DNA from: JAJDXO01 sp965213765
GTDB lineage: Bacteria > Pseudomonadota > Alphaproteobacteria > Rhodospirillales > UBA2165
Direction: 5' to 3'
Length of the DNA stretch: 64,000 bases
Assembly (NCBI GenBank): GCA_965213765.1
Contig: OZ243926.1
Coordinates: forward strand, 3,286,001 to 3,350,000
The notes under the pieces were generated by a model. It was given only the letters and a program-made list of their open reading frames with translations. It made no database searches and had not been told where the DNA came from. Numbering within the stretch: the stretch's first letter is position 1; each line of letters begins with the position of its first letter. Positions 1 through 8,416 of the stretch are shown in pieces. The position numbers and the translations under genes were made by a program.

Positions 1-469
1 TGGGGGCGTCGCCGTAGACGTCTTCGGGTTCGAAAACCTTTTCGGTCTCTTCGTACTGCAAGGTCAGCGGTCCTTCCGCGCTGCCCGTCGGCACCGAGCG
101 GTAGAAGCACGACCGGTAGCCCACATGGCACGACGCACCGTTGCCGTCCACATTGACCCGGAGCCATACGGCATCCTGGTCGTCGTCGATGCGCATTTCG
201 GCGACCCGCTGGGTGAGTCCCGAAGTCGCGCCTTTGTGCCAGAGGGTCTGGCGGGAGCGGGACCAGTAGTGAGCCTCGCCGGTTTCGATGGTCTTGGCCA
301 GCGCCTCGGCATTCATATAGCCGTGCATCAACAACTCGCCGGTCTCAAAGTCGGTGGTGATCACCGGTATCAGCCCCTCGTCATCGAACTTGGGTGCGAG
401 CTCATGGCCTTCCTCCACCTGTTCGATGGAGGTGCGGGCCTGAAAGAGATCGTTGTCGTCAGCGCTCAC
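1..469 (-). CDS. hisI: phosphoribosyl-AMP cyclohydrolase (partial, 3' end cut by window edge)
   Basis: HisI hydrolyses the adenine ring of phosphoribosyl-AMP in the third step of histidine biosynthesis, in the cytoplasm. Reading leftwards from a GTG at 469, about 156 residues are visible. They include the family motifs WHKGATSG and, near the C-terminal part, a Cys-containing CHVGYRSCFYR segment that supplies metal ligands. DDDQDAVWLRVNVDG lies between them and corresponds to the Asp-rich magnesium/zinc region. The GTG start is chosen because AAGGA lies about 8 bases upstream; no ATG precedes the conserved part. Family proteins are usually 110-150 residues, so only a few C-terminal residues are likely missing. 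It is divergent from the gene at 616. The product assignment is secure; the start is probable. Confidence 0.9.
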   Translation of the reverse strand, partial: MSADDNDLFQARTSIEQVEEGHELAPKFDDEGLIPVITTDFETGELLMHGYMNAEALAKTIETGEAHYWSRSRQTLWHKGATSGLTQRVAEMRIDDDQDAVWLRVNVDGNGASCHVGYRSCFYRSVPTGSAEGPLTLQYEETEKVFEPEDVYGDAP

Positions 470-615
470 GGCAGCAATTCCTTGAATTCGGGCGCCTTAT
501 ATATCCGTGCCGGCTCGGACGGGCAAGGGGCCCGCGCCCACATGTGATTTCCTTCCCGGCGCCACTTGCTATAGTCCCGGCAACAAGCACTTTTTGACAG
601 GGGAGGGATTCTGAC

Positions 616-1530
616 ATGGCATCCTATAAATTGGCTTCCTACAAGGCGTCCGACGGCTCGGCCCGCGCCGGCATTGTAATCGACGATACGGTCTATGATC
701 TGGACGCCGAGGCGGCAGCGGCCGGTGCGGCCGGCTTCAACGGATCACGTGTCCGGGGCGTTTTGGAGAATTGGCCCACCGCCGGGCCTGCCCTCAGGGC
801 CATTTCGGACAATCCGGACGGCAGTGTTTCCCAGCCCCTGTCAGAGACCCGGTTGCTGGCGCCCGTGCCGCGCCCCAGCGCAATTTACTGCGCCGGCGCC
901 AACTATTGGGACCATGCGGCGGAGATGGGCAATACCAATATCAAAAAGGATGAGATCGAACCGTTTTTCTTCATCAAGTCGGGGTCGGTGGTGATCGGCC
1001 CCGGCGACGATATCCGCCTGTCCCCCACCTATTCGAAAAAGTACGACTACGAGGTGGAAATCGCCCTGTTCATCGGCAAGGAAGGCCGCCACGTCTCGGT
1101 CGATGATGCCATGGACCACATCGCCGGCTACACGATCATGAACGACCTTTCGGCCCGCGAGCGCGGCAAACGGGACGACTGGCCCTTCGGCATGGACTGG
1201 GTGCGCCACAAATCCTTCGAATGCTCGGCCCCCATGGGTCCGTGGATCGTGCCGGCGGACGATATTTCCGACGTCCACGATCTCTCCATGAAGACGACCG
1301 TTTCGGGCGACGTTCGCCAGGATTCTTCATCCCGGCAGATGATCTTCCAGATACCTGAACAGATCGCCGCGCTGTCGGCGCAGATGACCCTCTATCCGGG
1401 CGACATCATCGCCACCGGCACCTGCGCGGGCGTCGCCGGCGCCTCCGGCAAGTTCCTCAATCCGGGGGAGCACATCGTTATGGAAATCGAAGGCATCGGC
1501 ACCCTGGAGAATTCCCTGGTCGCGGAATAA
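616..1530 (+). CDS. fumarylacetoacetate hydrolase family protein
   Basis: A 304-residue member of the FAH superfamily (2-keto-4-pentenoate hydratase / acylpyruvase / ureidoglycolate lyase-like), metal-dependent enzymes that cleave or hydrate beta-diketo or 2-oxo acids. An N-terminal cap of roughly 80 residues precedes the catalytic fold. The fold shows FFFIKSGSVVIGPGDDIRL, then KKYDYEVEIALFIGK (the metal-binding E-x-E) and AGYTIMNDLSARER, followed by a C-terminal GDIIATGTCAGV loop. The ATG at 616 has a good ribosome site (GGGGAGGG) about 9 bases upstream. It lies 12 bases before a luciferase-like monooxygenase, which suggests one transcript and a joint role in degrading an organic acid. The family cannot be resolved to a substrate from sequence alone. 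Confidence 0.88.
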   Translation: MASYKLASYKASDGSARAGIVIDDTVYDLDAEAAAAGAAGFNGSRVRGVLENWPTAGPALRAISDNPDGSVSQPLSETRLLAPVPRPSAIYCAGANYWDHAAEMGNTNIKKDEIEPFFFIKSGSVVIGPGDDIRLSPTYSKKYDYEVEIALFIGKEGRHVSVDDAMDHIAGYTIMNDLSARERGKRDDWPFGMDWVRHKSFECSAPMGPWIVPADDISDVHDLSMKTTVSGDVRQDSSSRQMIFQIPEQIAALSAQMTLYPGDIIATGTCAGVAGASGKFLNPGEHIVMEIEGIGTLENSLVAE

Positions 1531-1542
1531 TAGGCGAGAACC

Positions 1543-2715
1543 ATGCCAGAACCACTCGGTTTCGGCGTTTTCCTGGCGCCGTTTCATGCTCTCCACGAGG
1601 ACTCGACGCAGGCGCTGCATCGGGATTTGGAGCTAATCGAGTGGTTCGACCGGCTGGGCCTCGATGAAGTGTGGGTCGGCGAGCACCATTCAGGCGGGTT
1701 TGAAATCATCCCGGCGCCCGAGGTGTTCATCGCGGCCGCCGCCGAGCGCACCAAGCACATCCGTCTCGGTACCGGGGTGAAGTCGCTGCCCTATTACCAC
1801 CCGATGATCGTCGCCGATGAGATGGTGCTGCTGGATCATTTGACCCGCGGGCGGGTGATGTTCGGGGTCGGCCCGGGGGCGCTGCCGACGGACGCCCATC
1901 ACATGGGGATTGACGTCAAGGACCAGCGCCGGCGGATGGCCGAATCGCTGGAAGTCATTGTGCCGTTGCTCGAAGGCGAAACGGTCACCCGGGAGACCGA
2001 CTGGTTCACCATCCGCGATGCTCGCTTGCAGATGCAGCCCTACACCCGGCCCAAGATGGAGATGGCGGTGACGTCCATCCGTTCTCCCGCCGGGGCCATC
2101 GAGGCGGGCAAGTACGGCGCCGGCCTGCTGGTCCTCGGCGGCACGTCGGACGACGCCATGGCCTATCACGCCAAGAACTGGGAGATCTGTCAGGAAACGG
2201 CCGCCGAGCACGGCCGGACCGTCGCGCGCGATCAATGGCGGATCACCGCCTGGGTGCATTTGGCCGAAACCCGGGAGAAGGCGATCAGCGATATCGACCA
2301 CGGTTTTTTGGATTGGTTCGAGTACTCCAAGGCTATCCTGCCCGGAACCCCCATCCCGTTCGATACGCCGGATCCCAAGCAATACGCGCTGGACAATCAG
2401 GTTGCGATCATCGGAACGCCGGATGATGCCATTCGCGAGATCGAACGGATGCAGGCGGCGGCCGGCGGCTTCGGAAAACTCTTGGCTTTGGCGCACAACT
2501 GGGCGCCGTTTGCCGACGTGAAGCGCTCCTATGAATTGCTTGCCCGCTACGTGGTGCCGCATTTCACCGGCAATCTGGATGCCCGCCGCGCCAGCCATGA
2601 TTTCGGGACCGGGCATATCGAAGAAATGCGCAAGGACGTCGGCGCCGCGGTGGAAAGCTCTCAAAAGGCTTACCAGGCACACAAGAAGAGCAAGGGTGCC
2701 AAGGCGGCCGAATAA
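1543..2715 (+). CDS. LLM class flavin-dependent oxidoreductase
   Basis: A 390-residue bacterial-luciferase-like monooxygenase that would use reduced flavin and oxygen on an unknown substrate. The TIM-barrel pattern is clear: an N-terminal FGVFLAPFH, then LDEVWVGEHHSGG near residue 42 (the typical EHH motif), RIRLGTGV-like KHIRLGTGVKSLPYYHP, and GRVMFGVGPGALPTD. The C-terminal part includes GTPDDAIREIERM, typical of the family (flavin-phosphate side). It starts 12 bases after the FAH-family gene, probably co-transcribed. A hydrolase beside an oxygenase suggests a small catabolic unit. The polar, Lys-rich tail after residue about 370 is typical of cytosolic enzymes. Substrate unknown. Confidence 0.88.
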   Translation: MPEPLGFGVFLAPFHALHEDSTQALHRDLELIEWFDRLGLDEVWVGEHHSGGFEIIPAPEVFIAAAAERTKHIRLGTGVKSLPYYHPMIVADEMVLLDHLTRGRVMFGVGPGALPTDAHHMGIDVKDQRRRMAESLEVIVPLLEGETVTRETDWFTIRDARLQMQPYTRPKMEMAVTSIRSPAGAIEAGKYGAGLLVLGGTSDDAMAYHAKNWEICQETAAEHGRTVARDQWRITAWVHLAETREKAISDIDHGFLDWFEYSKAILPGTPIPFDTPDPKQYALDNQVAIIGTPDDAIREIERMQAAAGGFGKLLALAHNWAPFADVKRSYELLARYVVPHFTGNLDARRASHDFGTGHIEEMRKDVGAAVESSQKAYQAHKKSKGAKAAE

Positions 2716-2765
2716 AGGCGGGTAACCTTGTCCACAATGTCTGGCGCCGCTATACACTCCGCCAA

Positions 2766-4130
2766 ATGACTATCCGGATTTACAACACCCTGGCCCGCGA
2801 GAAGCAGGACCTGGAACCGGTGAGTCCGGGCCGGGTCGGCATGTATGTGTGCGGGCCGACGGTCTACGACTACGCCCATATCGGCAATGCGCGCCCGGTG
2901 ATCGTGTTCGATGTGCTCTACCGGCTGCTGCGGCACGAATTTGGTGCCGGCAACGTCAAGTACGTCCGCAACATCACCGACGTGGACGACAAGATCATCG
3001 CCGCGGCCGACGAGAGCGGCGAGGAGATCGGCTCGATCACCGCCCGGACCACCGAGGCGTTTCATGCCGACGTGGCCGCGCTCGGCGCCCTGCCGCCGGA
3101 CGAGGAGCCCCGCGCCACCGGCCATATTCCGGAGATGATCGCGCTGATCGAGGATCTGATAGCCAAGGATCATGCCTATGAGGCGGACGGCCACGTGCTG
3201 TTCGATGTTTCTTCCATGGCCGGCTACGGGCGGCTGTCGAGGCATTCACAGGATGAGCTGATCGCCGGGTCCCGGGTGGAGGTCGCACCCTACAAGCGAA
3301 ACCCAACCGACTTCGTGCTGTGGAAACCGTCCACCGGTTCCCAGCCGGGCTGGGACGGCCCCTGGGGATTCGGGCGGCCCGGCTGGCATCTCGAATGCTC
3401 GGCCATGTCGGAAAAGCATTTGGGCGTCACCTTCGATATACACGGCGGCGGCCAGGATTTGATTTTTCCCCACCACGAAAACGAGATCGCCCAGTCCACC
3501 TGCTCCCACGGCGCCGGGACCTTCGCCAAATACTGGATGCATAACGGTTATCTGCAGGTGGAGGGCGAGAAGATGTCCAAGTCCCTGGGCAGTTTCATCA
3601 CCGTCCACGATTTGCTGAAAGAGCATCACGGGGAGACCATCAGGCTCGCCATGCTGATGACCCACTACCGCCAGCCCATCAACTGGACGGCGGATGGGCT
3701 CGCCCAGGCAAAGAGCCAGTTGGACGGCTGGTACGGTGCGCTGCGAGGCGGGAAAGGGGAAGCGGCGGATGCGCCATCCGCTCTGGTCGAGGCTTTGTCC
3801 GATGACCTCAATACGCCGCTGGCTATCTCGGCGCTGCACGAAGCCGCGGGCGCGGTGAACAAGTCGGGCACTGCCGAGGATGCGGGCACGCTTCAATCCG
3901 GTGCCGACCTCCTCGGTCTTCTCCAGCTTGATCCGGACGATTGGTTCAAATGGCAGCCAGCGGGCGCTGCGAGCCTCGCGGATGCCGACGTCGATGCGCT
4001 GATCGAGGAACGCGACGCCGCCCGGGCCGGGAAGAACTTTGTCCGGGCCGACGAAATCCGCGATCAGCTGGCCGAAGCCGGCATCCTCCTGGAGGACGGC
4101 GCCCAAGGCACCGCCTGGAAGCGCGCATAA
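2766..4130 (+). CDS. cysS: cysteine--tRNA ligase
   Basis: Class I aminoacyl-tRNA synthetase charging tRNA-Cys. The 454-residue length matches the family. The zinc-ligand Cys29 sits in MYVCGPTVYDYAHIGN, where HIGN is the HIGH signature; the second signature KMSKSLGS is at about residue 269. FHLEC-type WHLECSAMSEKHLG and the DLIFPHHENEIAQS segment give the other zinc ligands. The DALR-type helical domain occupies the last 130 residues. The ATG at 2766 gives the canonical TIRIYNT N-terminus. A strong inverted repeat follows at 4133-4164, so this probably ends the transcript. Confidence 0.97.
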   Translation: MTIRIYNTLAREKQDLEPVSPGRVGMYVCGPTVYDYAHIGNARPVIVFDVLYRLLRHEFGAGNVKYVRNITDVDDKIIAAADESGEEIGSITARTTEAFHADVAALGALPPDEEPRATGHIPEMIALIEDLIAKDHAYEADGHVLFDVSSMAGYGRLSRHSQDELIAGSRVEVAPYKRNPTDFVLWKPSTGSQPGWDGPWGFGRPGWHLECSAMSEKHLGVTFDIHGGGQDLIFPHHENEIAQSTCSHGAGTFAKYWMHNGYLQVEGEKMSKSLGSFITVHDLLKEHHGETIRLAMLMTHYRQPINWTADGLAQAKSQLDGWYGALRGGKGEAADAPSALVEALSDDLNTPLAISALHEAAGAVNKSGTAEDAGTLQSGADLLGLLQLDPDDWFKWQPAGAASLADADVDALIEERDAARAGKNFVRADEIRDQLAEAGILLEDGAQGTAWKRA

Positions 4131-4132
4131 AG

Positions 4133-4164
4133 AAACGGCCGGGGATGGGAGGGCCCGGCCGTTT
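4133..4164. terminator. hairpin between convergent cysS and unknown gene
   Basis: An 11-bp perfect stem (AAACGGCCGGG / CCCGGCCGTTT) with a 10-base loop begins two bases after the cysS stop. There is no T run on the plus strand. Read on the minus strand the stem is followed by TCTTTATG, so it could act on both convergent genes. Function inferred from position and structure. Confidence 0.6.
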
Positions 4165-4229
4165 CCCAGAGGCAGCATTCCAAAACGAGCGAGTTTCAGG
4201 CTGCCTTCTTCTTATTGCCTTCGAATTGG

Positions 4230-4760
4230 TCAGTGCACGGTGAAGCTCTGCTGTGCATGGATTGCGGCCGGCATGGCCGCGGGTTCGGTCCCGTAGCAGG
4301 GTGAGCCCAACAGCACACCCCCGTCCGCCAGGATTTCGCCGAGTCGCGTGACCAGCGGGCCGGCCGTATGAACCGCGGACACGGCTATGAATTCGTTCAA
4401 ACGCCGGCGGACCGTCTCCTCATCACCAACTTGGCCGCGCGCCAACAGTTCGAGCAGCATGTGTTCGTCGGCGCTGGTCCGCCGGTCGCAGACACAGTGA
4501 ACGATCACATTGCGGCAGAGGTTCGACGTGAGCGTCCGCATCATGGTTTCCAGCCACACGGCCGCCGACGGGGCGCCAATTTGAGCGAAGCCTTCCCGCA
4601 GCTTGCGGCCTACTTGTCGGTCACGGCGCTTACCCAACACCCACATGCGAATGGCCCAAAGAGTGAATTGTTCCGGTGCGCGTAAATCTTCGAACCGGCC
4701 AACGTCACAGGCGGCGAGGTTCTCGGCATTTGGCTCGTGAGTGTGGGAGTGCGTGGTCAT
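4230..4760 (-). CDS. conserved-looking hypothetical protein, probably iron-regulated
   Basis: A 176-residue protein I do not recognise. The start is taken at the ATG at 4760, just inside two Fur-like boxes; the reading frame stays open far upstream but that part is AT-rich and does not look coding. The N-terminus MTTHSHTHEPN is His-rich and could bind metal. The middle (about residues 30-130) is predicted mostly helical, with FTLWAIRMWVLGKRRDRQVG and LARGQVGDEETVRRRLNEFI. Four Cys occur, two in NVIVHCVCDRR. The C-terminal part has VTRLGEILADGG and SPCYGTEP. No signal peptide or clear membrane segment. It is divergent from the aspartic protease at 4945. The link to iron rests only on the upstream boxes. 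Confidence 0.7.
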   Translation of the reverse strand: MTTHSHTHEPNAENLAACDVGRFEDLRAPEQFTLWAIRMWVLGKRRDRQVGRKLREGFAQIGAPSAAVWLETMMRTLTSNLCRNVIVHCVCDRRTSADEHMLLELLARGQVGDEETVRRRLNEFIAVSAVHTAGPLVTRLGEILADGGVLLGSPCYGTEPAAMPAAIHAQQSFTVH

Positions 4761-4787
4761 CGGCGGGGCCCTGACGTTTTTTATTTT

Positions 4788-4806
4788 GAAATTGCAAATC
4801 ATTCGC
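4788..4806. promoter_or_regulatory. Fur-box-like site A
   Basis: The 19 bases GAAATTGCAAATCATTCGC match the classical Fur consensus GATAATGATAATCATTATC at 13 of 19 positions by eye. The site is 28 bases upstream of the start at 4760, where a repressor would block initiation. The surrounding 90 bases are much more AT-rich than the genome. Confidence 0.5.
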
Positions 4807-4841
4807 AATATGTAAAGGTGTATCAGACATGACCCGGTTTT

Positions 4842-4860
4842 GCAAATGATAATTATTCTC
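4842..4860. promoter_or_regulatory. Fur-box-like site B
   Basis: GCAAATGATAATTATTCTC matches the Fur consensus at 15 of 19 positions by eye. It lies 54 bases from site A, between divergent genes (starts at 4760 and 4945), so it could serve either promoter. In alphaproteobacteria similar sequences may be read by Fur/Mur or Irr; the regulator cannot be told from the site. Confidence 0.6.
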
Positions 4861-4944
4861 AAAATTGAGTTTAATTTCGACCGAGGCTCGAGGATCGATT
4901 TGTTCGATTTGCGGCCCGGCCGTGTGCTGGCTATATGAACAGGG

Positions 4945-5691
4945 ATGGCTAGTCCTCCGCCTCGATCTCCGTGGAACCGGCCACCGCCCCGGGGTGGTGG
5001 ACGAGGTCCGTTGTGGTTGTGGCCGGTGGCGGGCGGCGTCGGCCTGGCACTCCTTGTATTTCTCCTCGCGCGGGCATTCCCCGAAATTTGGGCACAAGAG
5101 GGAACCAAGATCAGCGTCATTTCCTCGCTGGGTTTCGCCGTACTGATCGGCTCGTCGCTGATCGTCCGGTGGCGCGCCCGGCCCGGGATCATGTTCAGGC
5201 ACGCGGCCATTTGGGGCGCCATCTTCGTTGTGCTGCTGCTGGCATTCTCGTTCAAGGACGATGTCCGGGGCCTATTCGACCGGATGCGTGCCGAACTTTT
5301 GCCCCATCGTGGCCAGGCGGTGGGCGAGACCCTACTGCTTCGGGCCCGGGATGACGGCCACTTCGCGGTTCAAGCCCTGGTCGACGGCGTGCCGATCCGG
5401 TTCCTCGTCGATACCGGCGCCTCCGACGTCGTCCTCAGTCCCCGGGATGCCGAACGCTTGGGCCTCGATCCTTCGCGCCTCAATTACAGCCGGGTCTACC
5501 GGACGGCGAATGGGACGGTCCGGGGCGCACCGGTGGTCCTGGGCCGGGTCAGCGCCGGCCCCATCTCGCTCCGCGACGTCCGGGCCTCCGTCAACCAAGT
5601 CCCCTTGTCGAGCTCCCTGCTGGGCATGAGTTTTCTCGGACGGCTATCCGGGTATTCGGTGGATGGCGACAAGTTGACCCTTCGCCGCTAA
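4945..5691 (+). CDS. membrane-anchored retropepsin-like aspartic protease (TIGR02281 family)
   Basis: A 248-residue protein with three predicted membrane segments in its first 105 residues (about 25-46, 56-73 and 86-101), followed by a single retropepsin-like domain. The catalytic motif is FLVDTGASDVVLS with the active Asp near residue 156. A second conserved segment, SSLLGMSFLGRL, precedes the final strand GDKLTLRR. This is the TIGR02281 clan AA family, widespread in alphaproteobacteria; members act as homodimers because one domain carries one Asp. The N-terminus is Pro/Arg-rich. The catalytic domain probably faces the periplasm, though topology was not computed. Physiological substrate unknown. 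It shares an upstream region with two Fur-like boxes. Confidence 0.85.
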   Translation: MASPPPRSPWNRPPPRGGGRGPLWLWPVAGGVGLALLVFLLARAFPEIWAQEGTKISVISSLGFAVLIGSSLIVRWRARPGIMFRHAAIWGAIFVVLLLAFSFKDDVRGLFDRMRAELLPHRGQAVGETLLLRARDDGHFAVQALVDGVPIRFLVDTGASDVVLSPRDAERLGLDPSRLNYSRVYRTANGTVRGAPVVLGRVSAGPISLRDVRASVNQVPLSSSLLGMSFLGRLSGYSVDGDKLTLRR

Positions 5692-5726
5692 GAATTGCCG
5701 CAAGCGATATCCCGAACGAGGCGGCC

Positions 5727-5849
5727 GTGAGACATCCCGTCACCCGGGCCGTCGAGGTGCCGGACGACGCCCTCTCCCCGGACCCGGAAGCGATCACCAG
5801 GCTGGTCAATCATTGGGCCGATCTCCGAGGTGTGGCGGGTCGACACTGA
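5727..5849 (+). CDS. possible small protein, 40 residues
   Basis: A GTG-initiated frame between the protease and cimA reads VRHPVTRAVEVPDD and ends TRLVNHWADLRGVAGRH. Third codon positions are strongly GC-rich like neighbouring genes, and the frame stays open back to the protease stop. There is no clear ribosome site before the GTG. It may be a real small gene or the tail of a decayed one; I do not recognise the sequence. Confidence 0.25.
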   Translation: MRHPVTRAVEVPDDALSPDPEAITRLVNHWADLRGVAGRH

Positions 5850-5948
5850 AAAACTTGTGATTTTGCCGCTTTTTGGGCATTCTCCCGCGCTTTCCCGGCA
5901 ATTGGGGCCGGGATGTGCCGGCCAGCACATTGGGATCCAAAATGAAAG

Positions 5949-7565
5949 ATGAGTGATAAGCGCATCTACATATTCGATTCGACCCTGCGTGACGGCGCGC
6001 AAACCCAGGGAATCGACTTCTCCGCGGCGGACAAGGCAGCCATCGCGGCGGATCTTGATGCGTTGGGTATCGACTATGTGGAAGGCGGCTGGCCGGGCGC
6101 CAACCCGACGGACGATGCCTTTTTCGGCGAGCCGCCGGCATTAAAAAACGCCAAACTCACGGCGTTCGGCATGACCCGCCGGGCGGGGCGCTCGACGGCC
6201 AACGATCCCGGCCTCAAGGCGCTGACCGAGCCTGGTACGCCCGCCGTCTGCATCGTCGGCAAGACCCATGATTTCCACGTCAATGTGGTGCTCGAGGCGG
6301 AGCTGGACGAGAACGTCGAAATGATCCGCGATTCAATCGCCCATGCGGTGCAAATCGGCCGGGAAGCCATGTTCGACGCCGAGCATTTCTTTGACGGCTA
6401 CAAGGACAATCCGGACTATGCCTTGGCCTGCGTGAACGCGGCTTACGATGCAGGCGCGCGCTGGGTGGTGCTGTGCGATACCAACGGCGGCACGCTGCCC
6501 CACGAGATCGACGAGATCGTCACCAAGGTGACCGAGGTGGTGCCCGGTGATCATCTGGGCATTCATTGTCACGACGACACCGGCAACGCGGTGGCGAACT
6601 CGCTGGCGGCGGTCCGCGCCGGCGTGCGGCAGGTGCAGGGCACCCTCAACGGCCTCGGCGAGCGCTGCGGCAACGCCAATCTCGTGACCCTGATCCCCAA
6701 TCTGATGCTGAAGATGGGTTACGACACCGGGATTACCGAGGACGGTCTCAAGCAGCTCACCCACATTTCCCGTTTGCTCGACGAGCGCCTCAATCAGGCG
6801 CCTAACCGCTCGGCCCCCTATGTCGGCGAACGTGCCTTCGCCCATAAGGGCGGGCTGCATGTCTCGGCGGTGGAAAAGGATCCCAAGTCCTACGAGCACG
6901 TGGACCCTGAAGCTATCGGCAATCACCGCCACGTGGTGGTGTCGGACCAGTCGGGCCGCTCCAACATTCTCGCCATGTTCCGCGACATCGGCCTCGAAAT
7001 CGAGGACAGCGACCCCAAGGTGGCGCGGCTGGTTGAGGTGGTCAAAGAGCGGGAATTCGACGGCTACGCCTATGATGGCGCCGAGGCCAGCTTCGAGCTG
7101 TTGGCCCGCCGGGCGCTTGGCGAGGTCCCGGAATATTTCAAGCTGACCAGCTTCCGGGTGATCGACGAACGGCGCTGGAATGCCCGGGGCGAGCTGATCA
7201 CCCTCTCCGAAGCGACGGTGAAAGCCGAACTCAACGGCAAGACATTTATGAACGTTGCCGAGGGCAACGGTCCGGTGAATGCGCTTGATTCAGCACTCCG
7301 CGACATTCTGGTGCCCCATTACCCGGAGCTCTCGGACGTCCGTCTGGTCGACTACAAGGTGCGCATCCTCACACCATCGGAGGCCACCGGCGCGGTGACC
7401 CGGGTGATGATCGAGAGCGCCGATGACCAGGGGAAGCGCTGGTCGACGGTGGGGGTTTCGACCAACATCATCGATGCGTCGTACAATGCCCTCCACGACG
7501 CCATCACCTACAAGCTTTATCGGGACGAGGCCCCGGTCGGCGGCAGGCTCGCCGGCGCAGCCTAA
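5949..7565 (+). CDS. cimA: citramalate synthase
   Basis: A 538-residue enzyme of the isopropylmalate/homocitrate synthase family. CimA condenses pyruvate and acetyl-CoA to (R)-citramalate, opening the threonine-independent route to isoleucine. The N-terminal TIM barrel begins IYIFDSTLRDGAQTQGIDFS, and has YVEGGWPGANPTDDAFF, characteristic of the CimA subgroup rather than LeuA. The metal-binding HCHDDTGNAVANS and GTLNGLGERCGNANL segments follow. The last ~110 residues form the regulatory LeuA dimer domain (LVDYKVRILTP..ATGAVTRVMI). Start ATG at 5949. trmJ follows 7 bases after the stop, probably translationally linked. Assignment over LeuA is based on length and on the GGWPGANP-type segment. 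Confidence 0.92.
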   Translation: MSDKRIYIFDSTLRDGAQTQGIDFSAADKAAIAADLDALGIDYVEGGWPGANPTDDAFFGEPPALKNAKLTAFGMTRRAGRSTANDPGLKALTEPGTPAVCIVGKTHDFHVNVVLEAELDENVEMIRDSIAHAVQIGREAMFDAEHFFDGYKDNPDYALACVNAAYDAGARWVVLCDTNGGTLPHEIDEIVTKVTEVVPGDHLGIHCHDDTGNAVANSLAAVRAGVRQVQGTLNGLGERCGNANLVTLIPNLMLKMGYDTGITEDGLKQLTHISRLLDERLNQAPNRSAPYVGERAFAHKGGLHVSAVEKDPKSYEHVDPEAIGNHRHVVVSDQSGRSNILAMFRDIGLEIEDSDPKVARLVEVVKEREFDGYAYDGAEASFELLARRALGEVPEYFKLTSFRVIDERRWNARGELITLSEATVKAELNGKTFMNVAEGNGPVNALDSALRDILVPHYPELSDVRLVDYKVRILTPSEATGAVTRVMIESADDQGKRWSTVGVSTNIIDASYNALHDAITYKLYRDEAPVGGRLAGAA

Positions 7566-7572
7566 CCCCGTC

Positions 7573-8334
7573 GTGGCGGGAACCAACCGCACACGCGAGC
7601 CGGGCGCGGCCGGCGAAAGCCCGGTGATCATCCTCGTTGACCCCCAACTGGGTGAGAATATCGGCATGGTCGCAAGGGCCATGCTCAATTGCGGCTTCAC
7701 CGGATTGCGGCTTGTGCGGCCGCGGGACGGCTGGCCCAGCGATAAGGCCGTCGCTGCCGCGTCCGGCGCCGATCAGGTGGTCAACGGCGCCCGGCTATTC
7801 GATACCACCGAAGCGGCGATTGCCGATCTGACCACGGTCTATGCCACCACCGCCCGGCCGCGCGGTATGACCAAACCGGTTTATGCACCGGATGAAGCCG
7901 CGCCCTTGATGGCCGAAGATCCCGCTTCCACCGGTATCCTGTTCGGCGGCGAGGCCATGGGGCTCAAGAACGACGATATCGCGCTTGCCGACGCCATCAT
8001 TATGGCGCCCCTCAATCCGCAATTCTCGTCGCTCAATCTCGCCCAGGCGGTGCTTTTGGTGGCGCACGAATATTACAAGCTCGGTCTCGAGCCGGCGGAC
8101 GATCCCCTGGAGAAAAAAGGCAGCGGTCCGGCGACCAAGGAGGAACTTCTGGGATTTTATGAGCACCTGGAAAGCGCGCTCGATGGGTCCGGGTTTCTTC
8201 ACGTCAAGGAGAAGCGCCCAACCATGGTGCGCAATCTTCGCAACCTGTTTGGCCGCGCCCGCCTGACCGGGCAGGAGGTCCGGACGCTCAGGGGCATCAT
8301 CGCCTCGTTGGTGAAATACAAGCCCGGGAAGTAG
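7573..8334 (+). CDS. trmJ: tRNA (cytidine/uridine-32-2'-O)-methyltransferase, TrmJ-type
   Basis: SPOUT-class methyltransferase that 2'-O-methylates position 32 of certain tRNAs using S-adenosylmethionine. The 253-residue product carries the three trefoil-knot motifs: PQLGENIGMVARAMLNCGF near the N-terminus, STGILFGGEAMGLKNDD in the middle, and NPQFSSLNLAQAVLLVAHEYY. A C-terminal helical extension of about 80 residues (KKGSGPATKEELLGFYEHLE onward) is typical of TrmJ and longer than in TrmL. The GTG at 7573 is chosen because it lies just after the cimA stop; an in-frame upstream start would overlap cimA heavily. No strong ribosome site, so coupling to cimA is likely. The stop faces rnhA. Confidence 0.88.
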   Translation: MAGTNRTREPGAAGESPVIILVDPQLGENIGMVARAMLNCGFTGLRLVRPRDGWPSDKAVAAASGADQVVNGARLFDTTEAAIADLTTVYATTARPRGMTKPVYAPDEAAPLMAEDPASTGILFGGEAMGLKNDDIALADAIIMAPLNPQFSSLNLAQAVLLVAHEYYKLGLEPADDPLEKKGSGPATKEELLGFYEHLESALDGSGFLHVKEKRPTMVRNLRNLFGRARLTGQEVRTLRGIIASLVKYKPGK

Positions 8335-8416
8335 CGGGCCAGGGGGCTGGGGCGGGCGAGACGGGCCCGAAAACAGTCGCGCCGATCGCCGGCGCCATTG
8401 GCCGTGCGGGCTCGGC

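Noticed and set aside
125..547. Plus-strand open frame opposite hisI
   Set aside because: The minus strand encodes clear HisI motifs; the plus frame is its shadow.
5688..6002. Minus-strand frame between the protease and cimA
   Set aside because: It overlaps the cimA start and has no ribosome site or recognisable domain.
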